Origin: Xiphydria camelus
Taxonomy: Eukaryota > Arthropoda > Insecta > Hymenoptera > Xiphydriidae
Assembly (NCBI GenBank): GCA_963678675.1
Contig: OY783193.1
Location: 30,843,082-30,907,081, forward strand
Reading direction: 5' to 3'
DNA: 64,000 nucleotides
The notes below the pieces were generated by a model, which worked only from the letters and a program-made list of their open reading frames with translations, had not been told where the DNA came from and ran no database searches. Position 1 is the first letter of the stretch, and each line of letters opens with the position of its first letter. Shown in pieces: positions 34,601 through 47,572 of the stretch. A program made the position numbers and the translations under genes.

Positions 34601-37600
34601 AAGGGAATCTTCCCTATTCTCAAAGATCTTCCCCTCTACAATATTTTTCTTGTATCTATTATCAGTAAAAATTATTGCCTACTAGCCAATAATTGGCACA
34701 TGCATGGGAAAAGGGGTATAAGTCGAGAAATTTTTGGAGTCATTGGAAATAATTCAACTTCTTTTTTCTTATTTTTAAGATTATATATCTGATCCCAGAA
34801 TCAAAGAATAGTCTCATAAAAAAATGCCACTTCCACAAGACAATTTTTGGATATGTTAATTTGTGATCAATCGCGACACCAACAAACTCTTTTCCTTGTT
34901 TTCTCAAAGCTAAAGATTTCGACTTATACCCCTTTTCCCACGCATGTTCCAATTATGCAGTATTACTTCTATATTTATGCACAGTATAAAATCCTTAATT
35001 GATAATATACACACCAAGAAAAGTAGCAATTTCAATCATTACTTTTCCAGAGAGAGTGTAGCTATTTAGGCAACATTAGAAACCCTGTTGAAGAAAATAT
35101 ATAAGATTTTTATATAAAATGGACAAATACCGCATAGAGTCTTATATATCCTCATATACCTATGAGGTTCTATATGGTATTTGTTCATTTTATGAGAATG
35201 TTATGAGTTTTTTTCAAAAGGAAAGATTTCACTATGCTGCTTTTTCACTTGTCTGTTTTATAACTATTTAAATATTGTAAATTTTCTTATTCGTAAAAAG
35301 TTGTATGATACTTAATTATTAAAAATATTTTCAACTTTAATTCTGCGACCAGCTTACTGTAGCTCTGTTCTCGTTACCCACACTTTCTACAATCATTTCT
35401 CTACATATGCTATAGTACACGTATATATATCTACATATAGGTAGTTATATCAAATGAGCAGAAAGTGTAGATGATTCCAATTTTTTAAACATTCTTACAC
35501 TTTCTAATAGCCATAAATATACTGCACTGCGGAAAAACGAGTACAGAAAGTAGGTACAGATAAAGAGAATAAACCTTATAAAAACGTGCTAACCCTATGA
35601 AAAGATCCTATAGATTCTTATAGAGAATTTCCTATGGGGACCTGATGCACTCTTCGCGTAGCAATTCCGGATATCCGTTAGAAAAGTTTGAGAACGACGA
35701 ATAGGAATGCATTGCTTTCTAAGTGTATTTAAGATGATGAATAGGGATTTACCGAATTTTATATGTATCCGTAAAAACAAGTAAAATTCCATAAAGATAA
35801 TAAAGATCTGTACACGCCGTTCTATTTGTAATTACTAATAGAACCTTCAAGACTTTATTTGTTTCTACAGATATACATAGAATCCAATACATTCCCATTC
35901 ATCTCTCTCAAGTTTTATGAGAGGGTATCTGGAATTACTGTGTCAAAAGCACATCAAATTCCCATGGGACTTCTATGGGGATTTTACAATTTTTCTATGA
36001 GAATCTAGGATACTTTTTTAATAGGGAAGTAGCTGCACAGTTTAATCTTTTTTATCACATAATTCATCGCAGGTGTGTATAGCTTTACAAGCATGAGAGA
36101 ATTTTGTATTCAGATTTCGAGATACAGAATTCCATATTCCATAATCCTGGGGAATATAATGCTCCATGTTTATCCGTTCTGTTCTGTTATTTCTTTTACT
36201 TTAAACCGGCCTCCAGACTTTTACTCTAGCGTTAAGCCGGTTATTACGTTATAATATAGGTAGATCTGCAGGCACATATAATACATGACTTATACTTATA
36301 CATACTCTGACTTATACTTATAAGTCAGAAGTAGGAAGCCTCATATGAAATACGTGAAGCTTAATTATTAGCTAATCGTATCGGACAACATTGAATTGAT
36401 GTATTAGTTTAAAAAGGTTTTGTCTTACAATAACAGACAACAAACAGCATATTTTGTTCGACTAATATTTTTGTAAAAGAATGCTAACACTGATTTCGTT
36501 ATCAATTTTCATTGCCAGGTCCGAATGCTCCACCTAAGGTTATCTGTTATTATTGTCGTAAAGAACGTGCAGTGAAAGATGCAGAAAAAAATACGATATT
36601 CGAAACTTTGTTATGAAGGATTTCTCTATAAAACGATCCTTCTAATAGCAGTTTAAACATCTCGTAATATTTGCATGCTAATGTTGAACTACGAATTCAT
36701 ACTTACAAAAATTCATTTAGTGATTCGAAAGAAGACTAAGTATGCAATTGAAAAGCATTTTAGTCGATGCGAGAACATCAATAATGTTTTAGCGAAATTA
36801 ATAATTTCTAAATAATAAAAAACTAAAGGAACCGGAACGGGTAATGGAAAAAATTATGGCCTCAAGCTTGCATTGTGGAAGGTGGTAACCCAGTGTTAAA
36901 GTTTACACCTCGTAGCCACGATCTCGTTTAAAGTTAATCTAATCAAAAGCAGCAATAATATAAATGTACTCTCCAACCAATGGATGTAAGAAAAAGTATT
37001 ACGTCGAGAGATGATTGTAGTCTTAATACGTAGGAAGTAATCTCCTTATTAAACATAAAACATACATATAAAACGTTATATTGAAGCAGAAAATATGAAA
37101 ATTGAATCGTTTAATATATACGAATTAATAAATATTTAGCCTTTAAATTATATAATACATTAAACATATTGAAAACGCTCAGTTCTATTTACAATCTGAT
37201 TGCATTACGTATTTAAAAAACCATATCTCTGATGGAAAAATTTCTCAGACAAATTTCTAAAAAATTGATTTTTTCTGATTTTTACTACCAAGTAATTGGA
37301 AAAATTTTCAGAAACTTTCAGAGAAGTGTCAAAATTTGTCAGAGAAACTCAGAGAAACACCCAAAAATACCCATTTTTCTTCCGTTCGTAAAAGCTTTTC
37401 TGAAAGTCTAATAAACATCGATATAAATAAATAAAATTCTGCAAAATGTTTGAACAATTCGGAAAATGTCTGTATGTATTTTTATAGAAATTATAAATTT
37501 GCAAAAAGTATAATAACTGAATATATTAAAGATGGTCAGAAATTTTTCAGAATTTGTCAGATATTTCTTTCAGTTTCTTAGAAAAGTTTTTATGCGTGAA

Positions 37601-38903
37601 AGAAAAAAGGATATTTTTGACATTTCTCTGACTTTCCCTGGCAAACTTTGAAACTGATACTTCTCTGAAAATGTCTGAAAATTGTTCGAATTACTACAGA
37701 AGGTTAGAAGAAAATCAAAATATCTAAATTTTTCAGAAATTTGTTAGAGAAATTTTTCCATCAGAGGGAAAAGATTCGTGTAAACATGGGATCTCTCAGA
37801 CCCCTCTTCTGGAGTTCACGAAGTGACCTTTAAGAGATAGGTATCTAATCAAAGTCTCTTCCTCTCTCGTACTATTTGAATAATTTTAGAATTTGGTTGA
37901 TGCACGTCCAATCATCACCTCAAAGATTTAACAATAAGATAGAAATATCGATGTAAAAATATTAGAATTTGATTTAGCGGAAATCGAATTTAAATAATTC
38001 CAATTAATTGAGGAAAATTAAGCTGAATTCTACTGTTTATACTGAATTTAATCTTCGATATGCTTCAATCCATTTCAATATATTCTTTTAAAGTTGTTGT
38101 ACATATGTATATAATACATGCACAATCTCGTGACATGCATCTGCAGGGTCAGAATGAGGAATCATAGAAATAGTGCGAGGGCAAGCAACCTTGCGATAAG
38201 TGCGTATAATCTCTGTGTTGCACACATTCTATCCCCAGTTAAAGGAATTTTCTTCGCTGGGGACTCGACAGGGACTCTTGTACTACCCACCGATTTTGCA
38301 CTTAGATCAGTTCGCATACATACATACAAATTCAGAAAAATGTTCAGTGGAATGTGATTCTCTTCGCACATCTGCACTATCAACTGAATCTGCTACCCAA
38401 TGACAAAATACGTTTGAAATAATTACGCTTACTATGTCGATGTTATGTGTAACTCGAAATAGTATAAGCAAATGAATTTTTGTGTTGGAACAATCTTCCT
38501 TATTTTCTAATGTACTTCATAGACTGGAAATATAAAATCGAACGGAGAGACAGTCTCTGAAGAACTTCGACCCGTTAATCCCTATCAGCGAGTTAGTGTT
38601 AATAGATGAAATTAGGCTGAACAATAACTTAAGCGCGATAATTAGTACCACTGCTGGTAACTGACTCCCTACATATTATTTTCTCCGGACAAAAATAGAA
38701 TATTTCTGCGATACACGTGCGACTCACATGTTAGCGATACCGGCTTTCCTCACTGCCGAGCTAACGGCTTTCACTGCCGTTTGAATGCTATTCAGTAGCT
38801 GTGTGAGGTCTCCCGTTGCAGATGGCACCTTGCGTTGTTCCTCCAGAGCGAAACGCGTCAAAGTCATGCAGTTGGAGTCGAAAGTGAGCCCTTGCGACGT
38901 CAT
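31478..38903 (-). CDS. fbp: Fructose-1,6-bisphosphatase, complete, four exons
   Basis: Cytosolic enzyme (EC 3.1.3.11) that hydrolyses fructose 1,6-bisphosphate to fructose 6-phosphate, the controlled step of gluconeogenesis. Exons (minus): 38903-38728, 33613-33149, 32867-32678, 31669-31478; all GT/AG, phases agree, total 1,023 nt = 340 aa, the normal family length. It starts [18 protein letters not shown], as animal FBPases do. ISEE (E100, E101), [11 protein letters not shown] (D121, D124) and LRLLYE (E283) carry the metal ligands, offset by 3 from the human enzyme. [27 protein letters not shown] and YGGIFMYP are the substrate-binding segments. No breaks, so it should be functional. Intron 1 is about 5.1 kb and holds several MITEs. 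Confidence 0.95.
32678..32867 (-). CDS. fbp: FBPase exon 3
   Basis: Acceptor GTTATAG, donor GGAAAG/GTGCGA, 190 nt. It encodes (S)[35 protein letters not shown] and [18 protein letters not shown]. Confidence 0.94.
33149..33613 (-). CDS. fbp: FBPase exon 2
   Basis: Acceptor TTTTAG, donor TACAG/GTATGC, 465 nt. It completes the split Met codon (NMYGIAG), then carries [27 protein letters not shown] and [20 protein letters not shown], the heart of the active site. Confidence 0.95.
34687..34955. mobile_element. MITE in FBPase intron 1
   Basis: About 45 bases from AATTGGCACATGCATGGGAA through AAGGGGTATAAGTCGA are mirrored at 34912-34955. Confidence 0.7.
37227..37768. mobile_element. Inverted-repeat element in FBPase intron 1
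   Basis: CTCTGATGGAAAAATTTCTC at 37227 is mirrored by GAGAAATTTTTCCATCAGAG near 37747-37766. The interior is rich in TTTCAGAA/TTCTGAAA motifs in both orientations. Confidence 0.65.
38728..38903 (-). CDS. fbp: FBPase exon 1 coding part
   Basis: ATG at 38903-38901 is chosen because [18 protein letters not shown] is the family's N-terminus. The frame is open further upstream to an AATTTCAG acceptor-like site near 38961, so a non-coding or alternative upstream exon may exist. The donor is AACAT/GTGAGT. The exon includes the N-terminal regulatory (AMP-site) helix region [20 protein letters not shown]. Confidence 0.9.
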
Positions 38904-40619
38904 TTTGGAGGACTTTGACGTTGCGCTGGATCTCCTACTCGTTGTCAGGCCACGAGCCAACTGAAATTCTTGTGAGCCGACGCTGCTTTATACAGGTCTC
39001 TCGGTGCCTCTATGCGTTCTTATCTTTTCCGTGCATACAAATACGGAGGTATTTGTCGATGCGTCGATATATACAGCGTTTAAGAGAGATATTTATTAAT
39101 ACCGCATTTATTCAAGGCACTACAGCTAATTACCTCAAGTTTCGGTTGCGGACCAGGACGCGATTAGTTATCGGTTTTTAATTTCTCTTTCGGCGAGTAC
39201 ACAACGGAGAGATTTGATACCTCGATATATCTACGTATACAAGATCAGAACGAAGATGAGGTTACTAGGAATCGTGTTAGTGCGATTAAAAAAACTAGCG
39301 TTCGCTCTTCTATTTTTATGATTGCTATACATATATGTATGTATCAAGCCCACGGCCTTGTATATGTAAATGTAAAGATAACAATTAAATAAATAATTTT
39401 TTTATATATACAAGACAGAAAAAATCCTTTCTGAAATTCCTTAAAATCGTGCAAAATGAATTTTCAGTTTATTTTGTTAAAGTGTACTTGATTCATATGT
39501 ATATTACAATATATGAGCAGTTGAAAACCAGAATGGTTTAAGTCACATTTCATGTAAGCTGAGATTATTTGACTGCAAAGTTAAGTACAATTTGAAAAAT
39601 CTGTTTAAATGATACAAACAGATATTTTAAATCGTACATATCTGTTTTGTATCACCTAGACAGATTTTTCAAATTGTACCTAACTTTGCAGTCGAATAAT
39701 CTCAACTTACATGAAATGTGACCTACACCATTCTGGTTTTCAACGGCTCATATATTACAATTAAATAAATATAAAGTTTATTTACTCAACGACGAAGTTA
39801 TTCTCATAAGTACTACTACTCGAGTTATTCGAGAACTATAATACCAGCCGCAAGTTATTGTAGCGGTCTGGTCATTTTCATCATTATCGGCGTCAAAATC
39901 GAGGAGGATCGTTATGCCTTGGTCTCCCCTATAAGTACTTCCATTCGACAGGAAGAATAGAGTATAGCTTTCCCGTGGACCGAAATTTCCATCGGGGTTT
40001 AGAGTGAAGAACACAAAATTAAAGCAAAAGAAAAAGAATGAAAAGCAAGGAAATTCGCTCGTATAAAGATAAGGAAGCAAACTTTACAATTCTGAAGGAA
40101 ACCGTATGATCCCCGCGGGAAGGGGTGAGAGGGATTTTTTTTCATGACATCGAAGAGTGGAGATAACATACTATCGGCGTCGATTAACGAGCGGTGTTGT
40201 ATGGTCGTCGCGTGGTGAGGGGAGATACCAGCGGAAAGAAAATACTTCACCACTCGCGACGATATGGCCGAGGATAAATTGAGCGGGTTAAATTAATAAG
40301 GCATTAATTAGTCTCAAGGGTTGAAATCCCCATTTTCCGCTCTATCGAGTCGGCTCGCTCTTCCTGCTTGGTATTTCCGAACTTTCCCCGTATATTTATA
40401 GGGAAGATACTGGGGCAATTTGGCACGGAAGCAATTATTATTTTCAATTGATCAAACTATAAATAGGGTAAAAGTGAGACAGATACCGCTGCGAGATAGA
40501 TGCCCCCCCCCCCACACCTTTGTTTCGAATATGCTACTACGATCAAGGCAATAGAATATTTATATCATGTGTACATTAGTTTACATATTCATGAACATAG
40601 AGATATAGTATCTTATGTT
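38904..40619. other. FBPase upstream region
   Basis: Should contain the FBPase promoter and 5' UTR; no core-promoter element can be assigned with confidence. A palindromic MITE lies at 39502-39763. A stretch at 40260-40380 (GTTAAATTAATAAGGCATTA) is GC/AT mixed with TAAT motifs, unexplained. Confidence 0.4.
39502..39763. mobile_element. Near-perfect palindromic MITE upstream of FBPase
   Basis: Arms of about 120 bases, TACAATATATGAGCAGTTGA through CAGATATTTTA, are mirrored with very few mismatches and almost no loop (centre near 39632). About 260 bp. The high identity suggests recent insertion. Confidence 0.8.
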
Positions 40620-40624
40620 ATTAG

Positions 40625-41957
40625 GCAGAAATCCGACGATTTCAGCTGAATGACATATCGTCGCTTTGGTGGTGAACTGTTCTAATCTACATAAACAAGA
40701 ACTTGAGCTACCGCGCTTAGAAAGTTCGTCATCGAGAAACTCATGTTTTCTTCTCTAAAACTGTAACCAGAAGACAAAACAAAACAATTTTTTTATATTT
40801 TTATTTAACGACTAGCAGTCCGTCCCGGCTTCGCACGGGTAGATTGTGGATTGATTTTGTCCGTCCCCCATTGTTTAAATACATTTTTAATACAAAACTT
40901 TTAGTATTTTTCCCGGGCTACGCAATGGCCATATTGGATTTGACCTTGACCATGACCTTCAAGGTTATATCGAGGTCAAATTAATTTTTTTTTCACGTTC
41001 AAATGTGTCCTTGACCATTTTTTTCATGTTACCTTTATTGTCAGCGGAGGTCAAATTTAGGTCAAGTATAGTTCGACTTTTTGAACACCCTGTATAAGAT
41101 TTACTAACTCAGAAACCTTCGCGGATATGCGTCCAACTGTTCCCCAAATTTTCATCGCAATCGGATGAACGGTTTAGGAAGTCATAATAATCATCCGTAC
41201 CGGTACTTTTTGACCACCTTTTATAAGATTTACTAACTCAGAAACCTTCGCGGACATGCGTCCAACCATTCCCCAACTTTTCATCGCAATCGGATGAACG
41301 GTTTAGGAAGGCATAATAATCATCAGTACCGGTACTTTTTTAACACCTTTTATAAGATTTACTAACAATAAGAAACCTTCGTGGGCATGCGTCCAACCAT
41401 TCCCCAAAGTTTCATCGCAATCGGATGAACGGTTTAGGAAGGCAAATAATCATCCGTACCTGTACTTTTTGAACACCCTGTATAAGATTTACTAACTCAA
41501 ACCTTCGCGGATATGCGTCCAACTGTTCCCCTAATTTCCATCGCAATCGGATGAACGGTTTAGGAAGGCATAATAATCATCAGTACCGGTACTTTTTGAA
41601 CACCTTTTATAAGATTTACTAACAATAAGAAACCTTCGCGGGCATGCGTCCAACCATTCCCCAAAGTTTCATCGCAATCGGATGTACGGTTTAGGAAGGC
41701 ATTTGATATTACCTTAAAGGTCACGGTCAAGGTCAAATCCAATACGACCACTGGGTAGCCAAGGGAAAATCCTTAAAGTTTTGTATTAAACATTTTTCTC
41801 TAAAATGTTTTCCTGCTGAGATAATCGGCCGTACCGGGACTTTTTGAACACCCTGTATAAGATTTACTAACTCAGAAACCATCGCAGGCATGCGTCCAAC
41901 CATTTCCCAAAATTTTATCGCAATCGGATGAACGGTTTAGGAAGGCATACGAGACAT

Positions 41958-42016
<59 letters not shown>

Positions 42017-42500
42017 TTCATTTTTATATATATAGATATGCTTAAAAAATCAGTTGCTAAAAGTACTTTGTAAGCTGCTTATGTCTATTCACTACAATAT
42101 AATGTGGGTTACGTCCTTTAGCAAATTTTGTATTATAAGGACATTATAAAAAGGTTGTGGGTTAGAATACTTATAGGAATCAAACTTTATGCTTTTTAGT
42201 GTTTGTTAACAGTCTTAACTCAATTTTACACTTTTTATGGGTTACGACTGTTCACCACCAAAGCGACGATATACTATTTTTTCTTACGAATGCCCATTTC
42301 TCAAAACAAAACAAACAGAAGTATACACGGCTCATTTCACATTGCGTTTATTAGTTTGGAAAAAGGACCCACTTCGGACTAAGCAATCTTTTGACAGCCT
42401 ACGGACTCCCGGTCGGTATCACGCGGGAAAAACGCCATCTTACGGTCTAAAAATAAGCTGAAAAAGGCCTCGAAATGGGCATGAGTGAGGAAAAAAAATG
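40625..42500. mobile_element. Foldback-type element interrupted by a Helitron-like array
   Basis: GTTCACCACCAAAGCGACGA near 42248 is the reverse complement of the sequence near 40655-40680. The right part (42249-42497) repeats the 27438-27668 interior. The Helitron-like unit 40812-42036 sits between the halves, so it inserted into an older element. Confidence 0.5.
40812..42036. mobile_element. Helitron-associated non-autonomous element with ~125-129-bp tandem units
   Basis: Starts with CTAGCAGTCCGTCCCGGCTT and ends with a (GACA)n run (41957-42011) and TTTTTATATATATAGAT. The middle has about five imperfect units, each containing GAACACCCTGTATAAGATTT, CATGCGTCCAACCATTCCCC and ATCGGATGAACGGTTTAGGA. 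Same family as 60156-62270, where Helitron helicase sequence is attached. Confidence 0.65.
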
Positions 42501-42515
42501 TACCCAACAATTGTA

Positions 42516-42606
42516 TTAACACGTTAACTGCCGGCCCCTAACGCTGCCGGGTTAAAGTACATTACCGGTTGGTCCCATGGGACCAATGTGGCAGTCAACG
42601 TGTTAA
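42516..42606. mobile_element. 91-bp piggyBac-type MITE
   Basis: TTAACACGTTAACTGCC at the left and GGCAGTCAACGTGTTAA at the right form a TIR with TTAA at both ends. The centre has GGTTGGTCCCATGGGACCAA. Confidence 0.65.
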
Positions 42607-43184
42607 TAAAGTATTTATAACAGTTTGAAGTGGAGAACACAGTTTGTTTTTATACGGAAAAAATAATTTTATATAATGTACTCAATAAATGGTGTAATAA
42701 GTGATATTTCACATAGCGGAAATTGTCCTTGGGAGCGACATAGCATAGAGTAGGTACCGTTGTACATTGTAAATACCGCATCTTTCATTGCAAGAACTAC
42801 AATTCATACATTTGTATGTCATACGTTAGTAGTACTATTGGCTGTGGAATATCTTGAATATTGCTATGAATGTGGAATTAATTTTTATTTGACATAGTAG
42901 CAGTTATAGTGTACAACGGTACTCTGTGCTATATCGCTCCCGAGGACAACTTCTGCTATGTGAAATATCACTTTGTACAGCATCCTTTTTTCCATTTAAT
43001 TTTAGATGAAACTGCCTTCGCTAAAATAACATCTATACAGTATGTCTGAGAGCAAAGTAGGTATATTTTTACAAAGGGACCCATAGTTTTATGTTGATTA
43101 CCATAGTACTTTTTCGAATTTGAAATTGTGCATGAGCTATTTTTTCGCATACTATGACGCACGCTGTCAGATGCTCCACATATA

Positions 43185-43678
43185 CAGTACAACCTGCGAA
43201 TAGCGGAACTCCAGATAGCGGAATTTCCCCTCCATCACGCTTAACGGAAGCTGGAGGAAGATTTGAATGGGGGAATTCAAAAGTGCGTCTGAGCGCGCCG
43301 GAGTTTTTCCGAGCACTTCAGATAGTGGAACCAGAGTTTGAGATTACGCACATATCTAGGCGTCTTTCTTTGAAAAAATATGACTCAACAAAACTGAAAA
43401 TTCTACAATGGCTCATTTTTACATGTTTATATTGATGAAACTTAAAAAAACACGTCTTCGTTATTGACTTCCATACAAGTTGAGTGACCTGCACGCGCTG
43501 ATTTGCAGCTAAATCACTGAATTAGTAGATTATGTTATTTGGAGGCGAGCGACGTCTTTACACCGACGCAGCACATACACCTGACAGTCAGCTCCGGAAC
43601 GAGATAGTGGGGGACCCTGATTTCCCCTCATTTTATTTCATTTCGCCTCGAGATTTTCGCTATCTGCAGGTTGTACTG
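43185..43678. mobile_element. pogo/Tigger-like MITE, TA-flanked
   Basis: Termini CAGTACAACCTGC in mirror orientation with TA on both sides (43183-43184, 43679-43680). CAGTACAACCTGCGAATAGC resembles pogo/Tigger ends. No transposase. Confidence 0.7.
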
Positions 43679-43683
43679 TACAT

Positions 43684-44756
43684 CAAGGTGCCTGTCTCCA
43701 GGTTTAGTCATATCTTTAGGGTAATAGCGCCTCGGATATGCGCCCTAATGAAATAAAACCTATAATTAAAAGAATAAGTATTTCCATTTTTGAACATTTT
43801 TATACACTCAAACTATTTTTCATCAATTCTACATGACCATTTATACATCGCAATGCAGTGTCTCTTGTAAATAAACAGATAGAAAATGTATTATTCAATG
43901 GTGAAAATCGTGATTGACAAGCAAATTGACTACCGCGATACTTTAAGCAATATTAGGGGTTTCTTGAGTACTTACGCTAAAATCGGGCTGCATTGTGTTC
44001 CGCGGGCCACTCTCGGGCATGCAGGAAAATTCACACTTCACTTTGTTTATATTTTCTTATTGCAAGTTATTGTTTGACAAAGACCCCATACTGTCAGATG
44101 TATCTTCTGAGAAACGTCTGCTTTCAAAACTGTTAGTATGAACACTTATTCACGTAATGTCATGGGGTCGTTGTATGTATATTACTCATTGAAAACAAAA
44201 AGATCCTTCTGCACTCAATGACATTTAGCGACCATACATACAGCGACTCGATGACGTCACGTAAAAAATGATCGTAGTAACAGTTTTGAAAGCAGAAGTT
44301 TCTCAGGAGATACACCTGACAGTACGGAATCTTTGTCAAACGATAACTTGCAATAAGAAAATATAAACACCGTGAAGTGTGTGAATTTTCCTGCATGCCC
44401 GAAGATGGCCCGCGAAATGCAATGCAGCCCGATTTTAGCGTAAGTACTCAAGAAACCTAATACCTATTGCTTGAAGTATTGCGGTTGTCAATTTACTTGT
44501 CAATTTCCTCACAATTTTCACCATTGAATAATAAATTTACTAGCCGTTTATTCACAGAAACACTGTATTATGAAACACTGTATGATGTGTAAATGGTCGT
44601 GTAGAATTGATGAAATATAGTTTGTGTATAAAAATGTTCGGAAATGGAGATATTTTTTTAATTAAAGGTTTTATTTTATTATAGGGCGTATATCCGAGGC
44701 GCTGCTACCACCCTAAAGGTACGAGAAATCCTGGAGACAGATTTGGAGGCACCTTA
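43684..44756. repeat. Long palindrome, arms about 500 bp
   Basis: AAGGTGCCTGTCTCCAGG on the left and CCTGGAGACAGATTTGGAGG, then CACCTT, on the right are mirrored, as are GCGCCTCGGATATGCGCCC and GTGTCAATTTGC-type segments further in. The centre is near 44200. Paired open frames on opposite strands reflect this symmetry. Confidence 0.65.
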
Positions 44757-45126
44757 ATACCAATTATGTCCGTGTTTGTACTACGGTAGTCAAAAACTAC
44801 GGATCCCTTTGTATACTTTGTTCTCGGACATACTGTAGAATATTCTATGAAGAAATCCGACGTGAAAGTAATTTTTGCAGATCGGTAGAGTCAACTGATG
44901 AAGAACGATATCTCTTATGTGATTTTAATCTTAGATGTATGAATTATTGATGAGTCAACTATCCCACCATCAGTCTTTCGTTGGAGGATAGATGCCCCAT
45001 TGGCGACGAAGGGTAGATGCCCTATTGGCGATGGAGGATAGATGCCTCTATTTCATTAACGATCTACAGCACCGATATTCTCTCAGTCACAGAAAATAAT
45101 ACAGTGTAAAATTTATCGATTATTAT

Positions 45127-45475
45127 TAGGTTGGCACATAAATAATGAGTGATTATGACAAAATAAGACAAACTATATATTTTTAATTGATAATATTTAT
45201 TTGTCAATAACATAAGCGCCATCGGAATTAACAACATCCTATTTGGCAACAAATGAATACCATCTGCGTAGAATTGTTTTGGTTTTGACTTGAAGAATTC
45301 GTCTAGGAACTGTCGTAGGTGGACCTCATCGTCGAATTTTTTTTCAAATAGTGCATGGCTCAGGGATCTGAATAAAGAATAATCCGTTGGTGCTAAGTCT
45401 GGCGAGTACGATGGTATGATGAACAGTTACTTTCCAACCAAGCTCTAATAACTTGTTCTGTGTTATTTTTCATAT
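45127..45475 (-). pseudogene. mariner transposase C-terminal fragment with TIR
   Basis: The TIR GGTTGGCACATAAATAATGA begins at 45131. The minus strand reads SPDLAPTDYSLFRSLSHALF, then FDDEVHLRQFLDEFFKSK and the conserved tail, in shifting frames (at least one frameshift). SPDLAPTDY carries the third catalytic Asp of mariner. At about 45475 the homology flips strand, showing rearrangement. Confidence 0.7.
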
Positions 45476-47397
45476 ATCGCTACCTTAGAATTACAAGGTC
45501 CTATGTAACAAAAAGTCAGAACTGAGAAAAGGGACTACAAAAGTCAAGACTGCTCTAACTTTAACATACTTTTAAGGTTTCTTCAAAGTTCATTGTAGAG
45601 GGTCACTTTATGACACAAAAACACAAAGAAAAATCTAAAGGGTTCAATGTTTTATTTAAAGAAAAAAAACATACAACTATGTTATCTTGAAAATAAATAA
45701 AAAATTATTTTTTGTCACATACAACCTAAAATATTTTCAATAATGAGCAACATTATTTTTTTTAGTAGAGCTGCACTTCATATTTGAAAATATGCGTTCA
45801 TAATAATTTTTGTCTTTTTCTGGCATCCATTTATCCATTTATTTATTAATTATTCTTAATTATTTATTTGGCATCGACTTTAAAGCCTCTATCTTGTGTT
45901 TTGATAATGTTGCTTTACAATCGGTTTTTTTCAAAGTCAAAGGCATTAGGTCTAATTCAGTCTCCGCAGTTACATGTTTTCGTATATTTCTATGTCTCAA
46001 TGAAGTGACATGAAACTCATTCTGAAGGAAAGACGTTTTATAATTTACTTGGTAAAAAGCCTCAGTAACCTCTAAACAATTTTGGAAAAAGGAATTGCGG
46101 TGTAGTTCATTTTTGACGAATAGGCAGTAAAATCGAAAAAGTCTTTATCCTGCATTTGCAGTATCTTATAGGGTTTTTTCAAATTTACTTTTAGAAGAAG
46201 TCTCACCAAAGAAATCGGAGAAAAATATTCAGATTTTTTCTCAGTGTCCTTTCAATAACACTGTGGATAGAATCTACTTCTTGGATACACGAGTGGCCTG
46301 GGACAGAGAACTTCATGGTAACTTTCTTCAAATTGGTATTGATGTATAAACATCTTTAGGCTCGCAACGGAGTGATTTCATGGAAGTGGTGGGGGAAGTG
46401 TTAACGACATTAGTGTGTGTCCGTGTGAGCTCGGTGCAGGATCTTGACATTTACCTTCGACCGGGCTTGGTCGGTATTTACCACGAGTCGGTAATTACCT
46501 AGAGTCGGTATCAATTCGAGAGATCGGAGCGTCTAACCTCGAAATCGTGAATTTAAGAATAACGGTGAGTGCTTTCCATTCTTCACAAAATCACCATTCC
46601 AATGTTAGACGCTCGTATCTCCAGAACGTACATCTTTATACTGTTTTCAATGTATAACAACGGTTTCACTACGAGATTTCTAATGAAACTAGATACCAAT
46701 TCGTGACTTCCATAGTTTAGTGGATATAATTGGTTTATGATAGCTAAAAAAATACGGTACATAAACTCATATCAAGTTCCAACTTATCCTTCAAAGTATT
46801 AATAACTGGTGTATATGCAGGACAATTACACTTTACGTTGAAATCACCAAACGATTGACAGAATAGTCTGTCCATTTGGTTACAACAACCTCGCAATTAC
46901 AACCGCCTCATGTCCTGCTGCATTCTAATGTTCCTCCTCACATTTCTTTTTGTCCATAGTTTCTCATGTATTCTGCCTTACTCTTCTTTTCAATTCCTGT
47001 ACATTATTAATCACTATTTCATTTCACCAGTTCAAACTACAAATTACTACATAAATGATTGTCGTGTACAAATGAAGTATGAATACACAACAACTACACT
47101 TCACCCTGGAGAATCTTTTCACACACTTCGCGATTTTTGGTTTTCATATTTTCCTTTCATCGATTATATCCACATCACTTCAACGCTACATTTTCGTATA
47201 CAAACATCGCGGCATTCCAAAATTAAAATTTCATTCCCATTCTTCCCAACTTGCGTCGAAAATTTCCTCTCACAAACTCAAGGTACTTTACGCGGAATTC
47301 ATATAGGAATCTCGCGAAAAATGCTAGTGGAGGTACGGTAGGTGGGAAAAAACTAAAAACGAGTTAGTCATTCTAACTTGCAATAGATGTGTAAACA
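45476..47397. other. Intergenic, mostly unassigned
   Basis: AT-rich with no recognised protein. Bases 46440-46620 match the palindrome family of 13-15 kb (GTCAATTCGAGAGATCGGAG and TCTAACCTCGAAATCGTGAA). Confidence 0.45.
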
Positions 47398-47537
47398 TCT
47401 GGCAGAACAATGTTGCGTGGAAGTTATGTGGGTATATTCGGTTAAATAAAGTTATTAGAACAAAAAGATGATCATTTTTTAAATAATTGTCTGTAACCGA
47501 ATACACCCACATCACTTCCAGGCAACATTGTTCTGTT
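47398..47537. mobile_element. 140-bp palindromic MITE
   Basis: CTGGCAGAACAATGTTGCGT, then GGAAGTTATGTGGGT, is mirrored by ACCCACATCACTTCC...AACATTGTTCTG. Confidence 0.7.
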
Positions 47538-47572
47538 TTTTTATAGAATGTATGCAACTGCAAAGCTTATAA

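Larger units (their letters stand above)
33614..38727 (-). other. FBPase intron 1 with MITEs
   Basis: AT-rich intron. It contains inverted-repeat elements at 34687-34955 (AATTGGCACATGCATGGGAA mirrored; about 45-base arms), a palindrome at about 35113-35200 (AAAATGGACAAATACC against GGTATTTGTTCATTTT) and an element at 37227-37768 (CTCTGATGGAAAAATTTCTC mirrored). No additional exon was recognised. Confidence 0.65.
43037..44836. mobile_element. TIR element ACAGTATGTCYGAGARCAAAGTA with nested insertions
   Basis: ACAGTATGTCTGAGAGCAAA at 43037 and the reverse complement ACAGTATGTCCGAGAACAAA ending at 44836; both continue into ACAAAGGGA(T/C)CC. Inside are a pogo-like MITE (43185-43678) and a long palindrome (43684-44756). 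A compact copy of the same family is at 63408-63645. Confidence 0.7.

Noticed and set aside
38904..38960. Upstream in-frame extension of the FBPase start
   Set aside because: It begins right after an acceptor-like TTTCAG and lacks an ATG; the family N-terminus matches the ATG at 38903.
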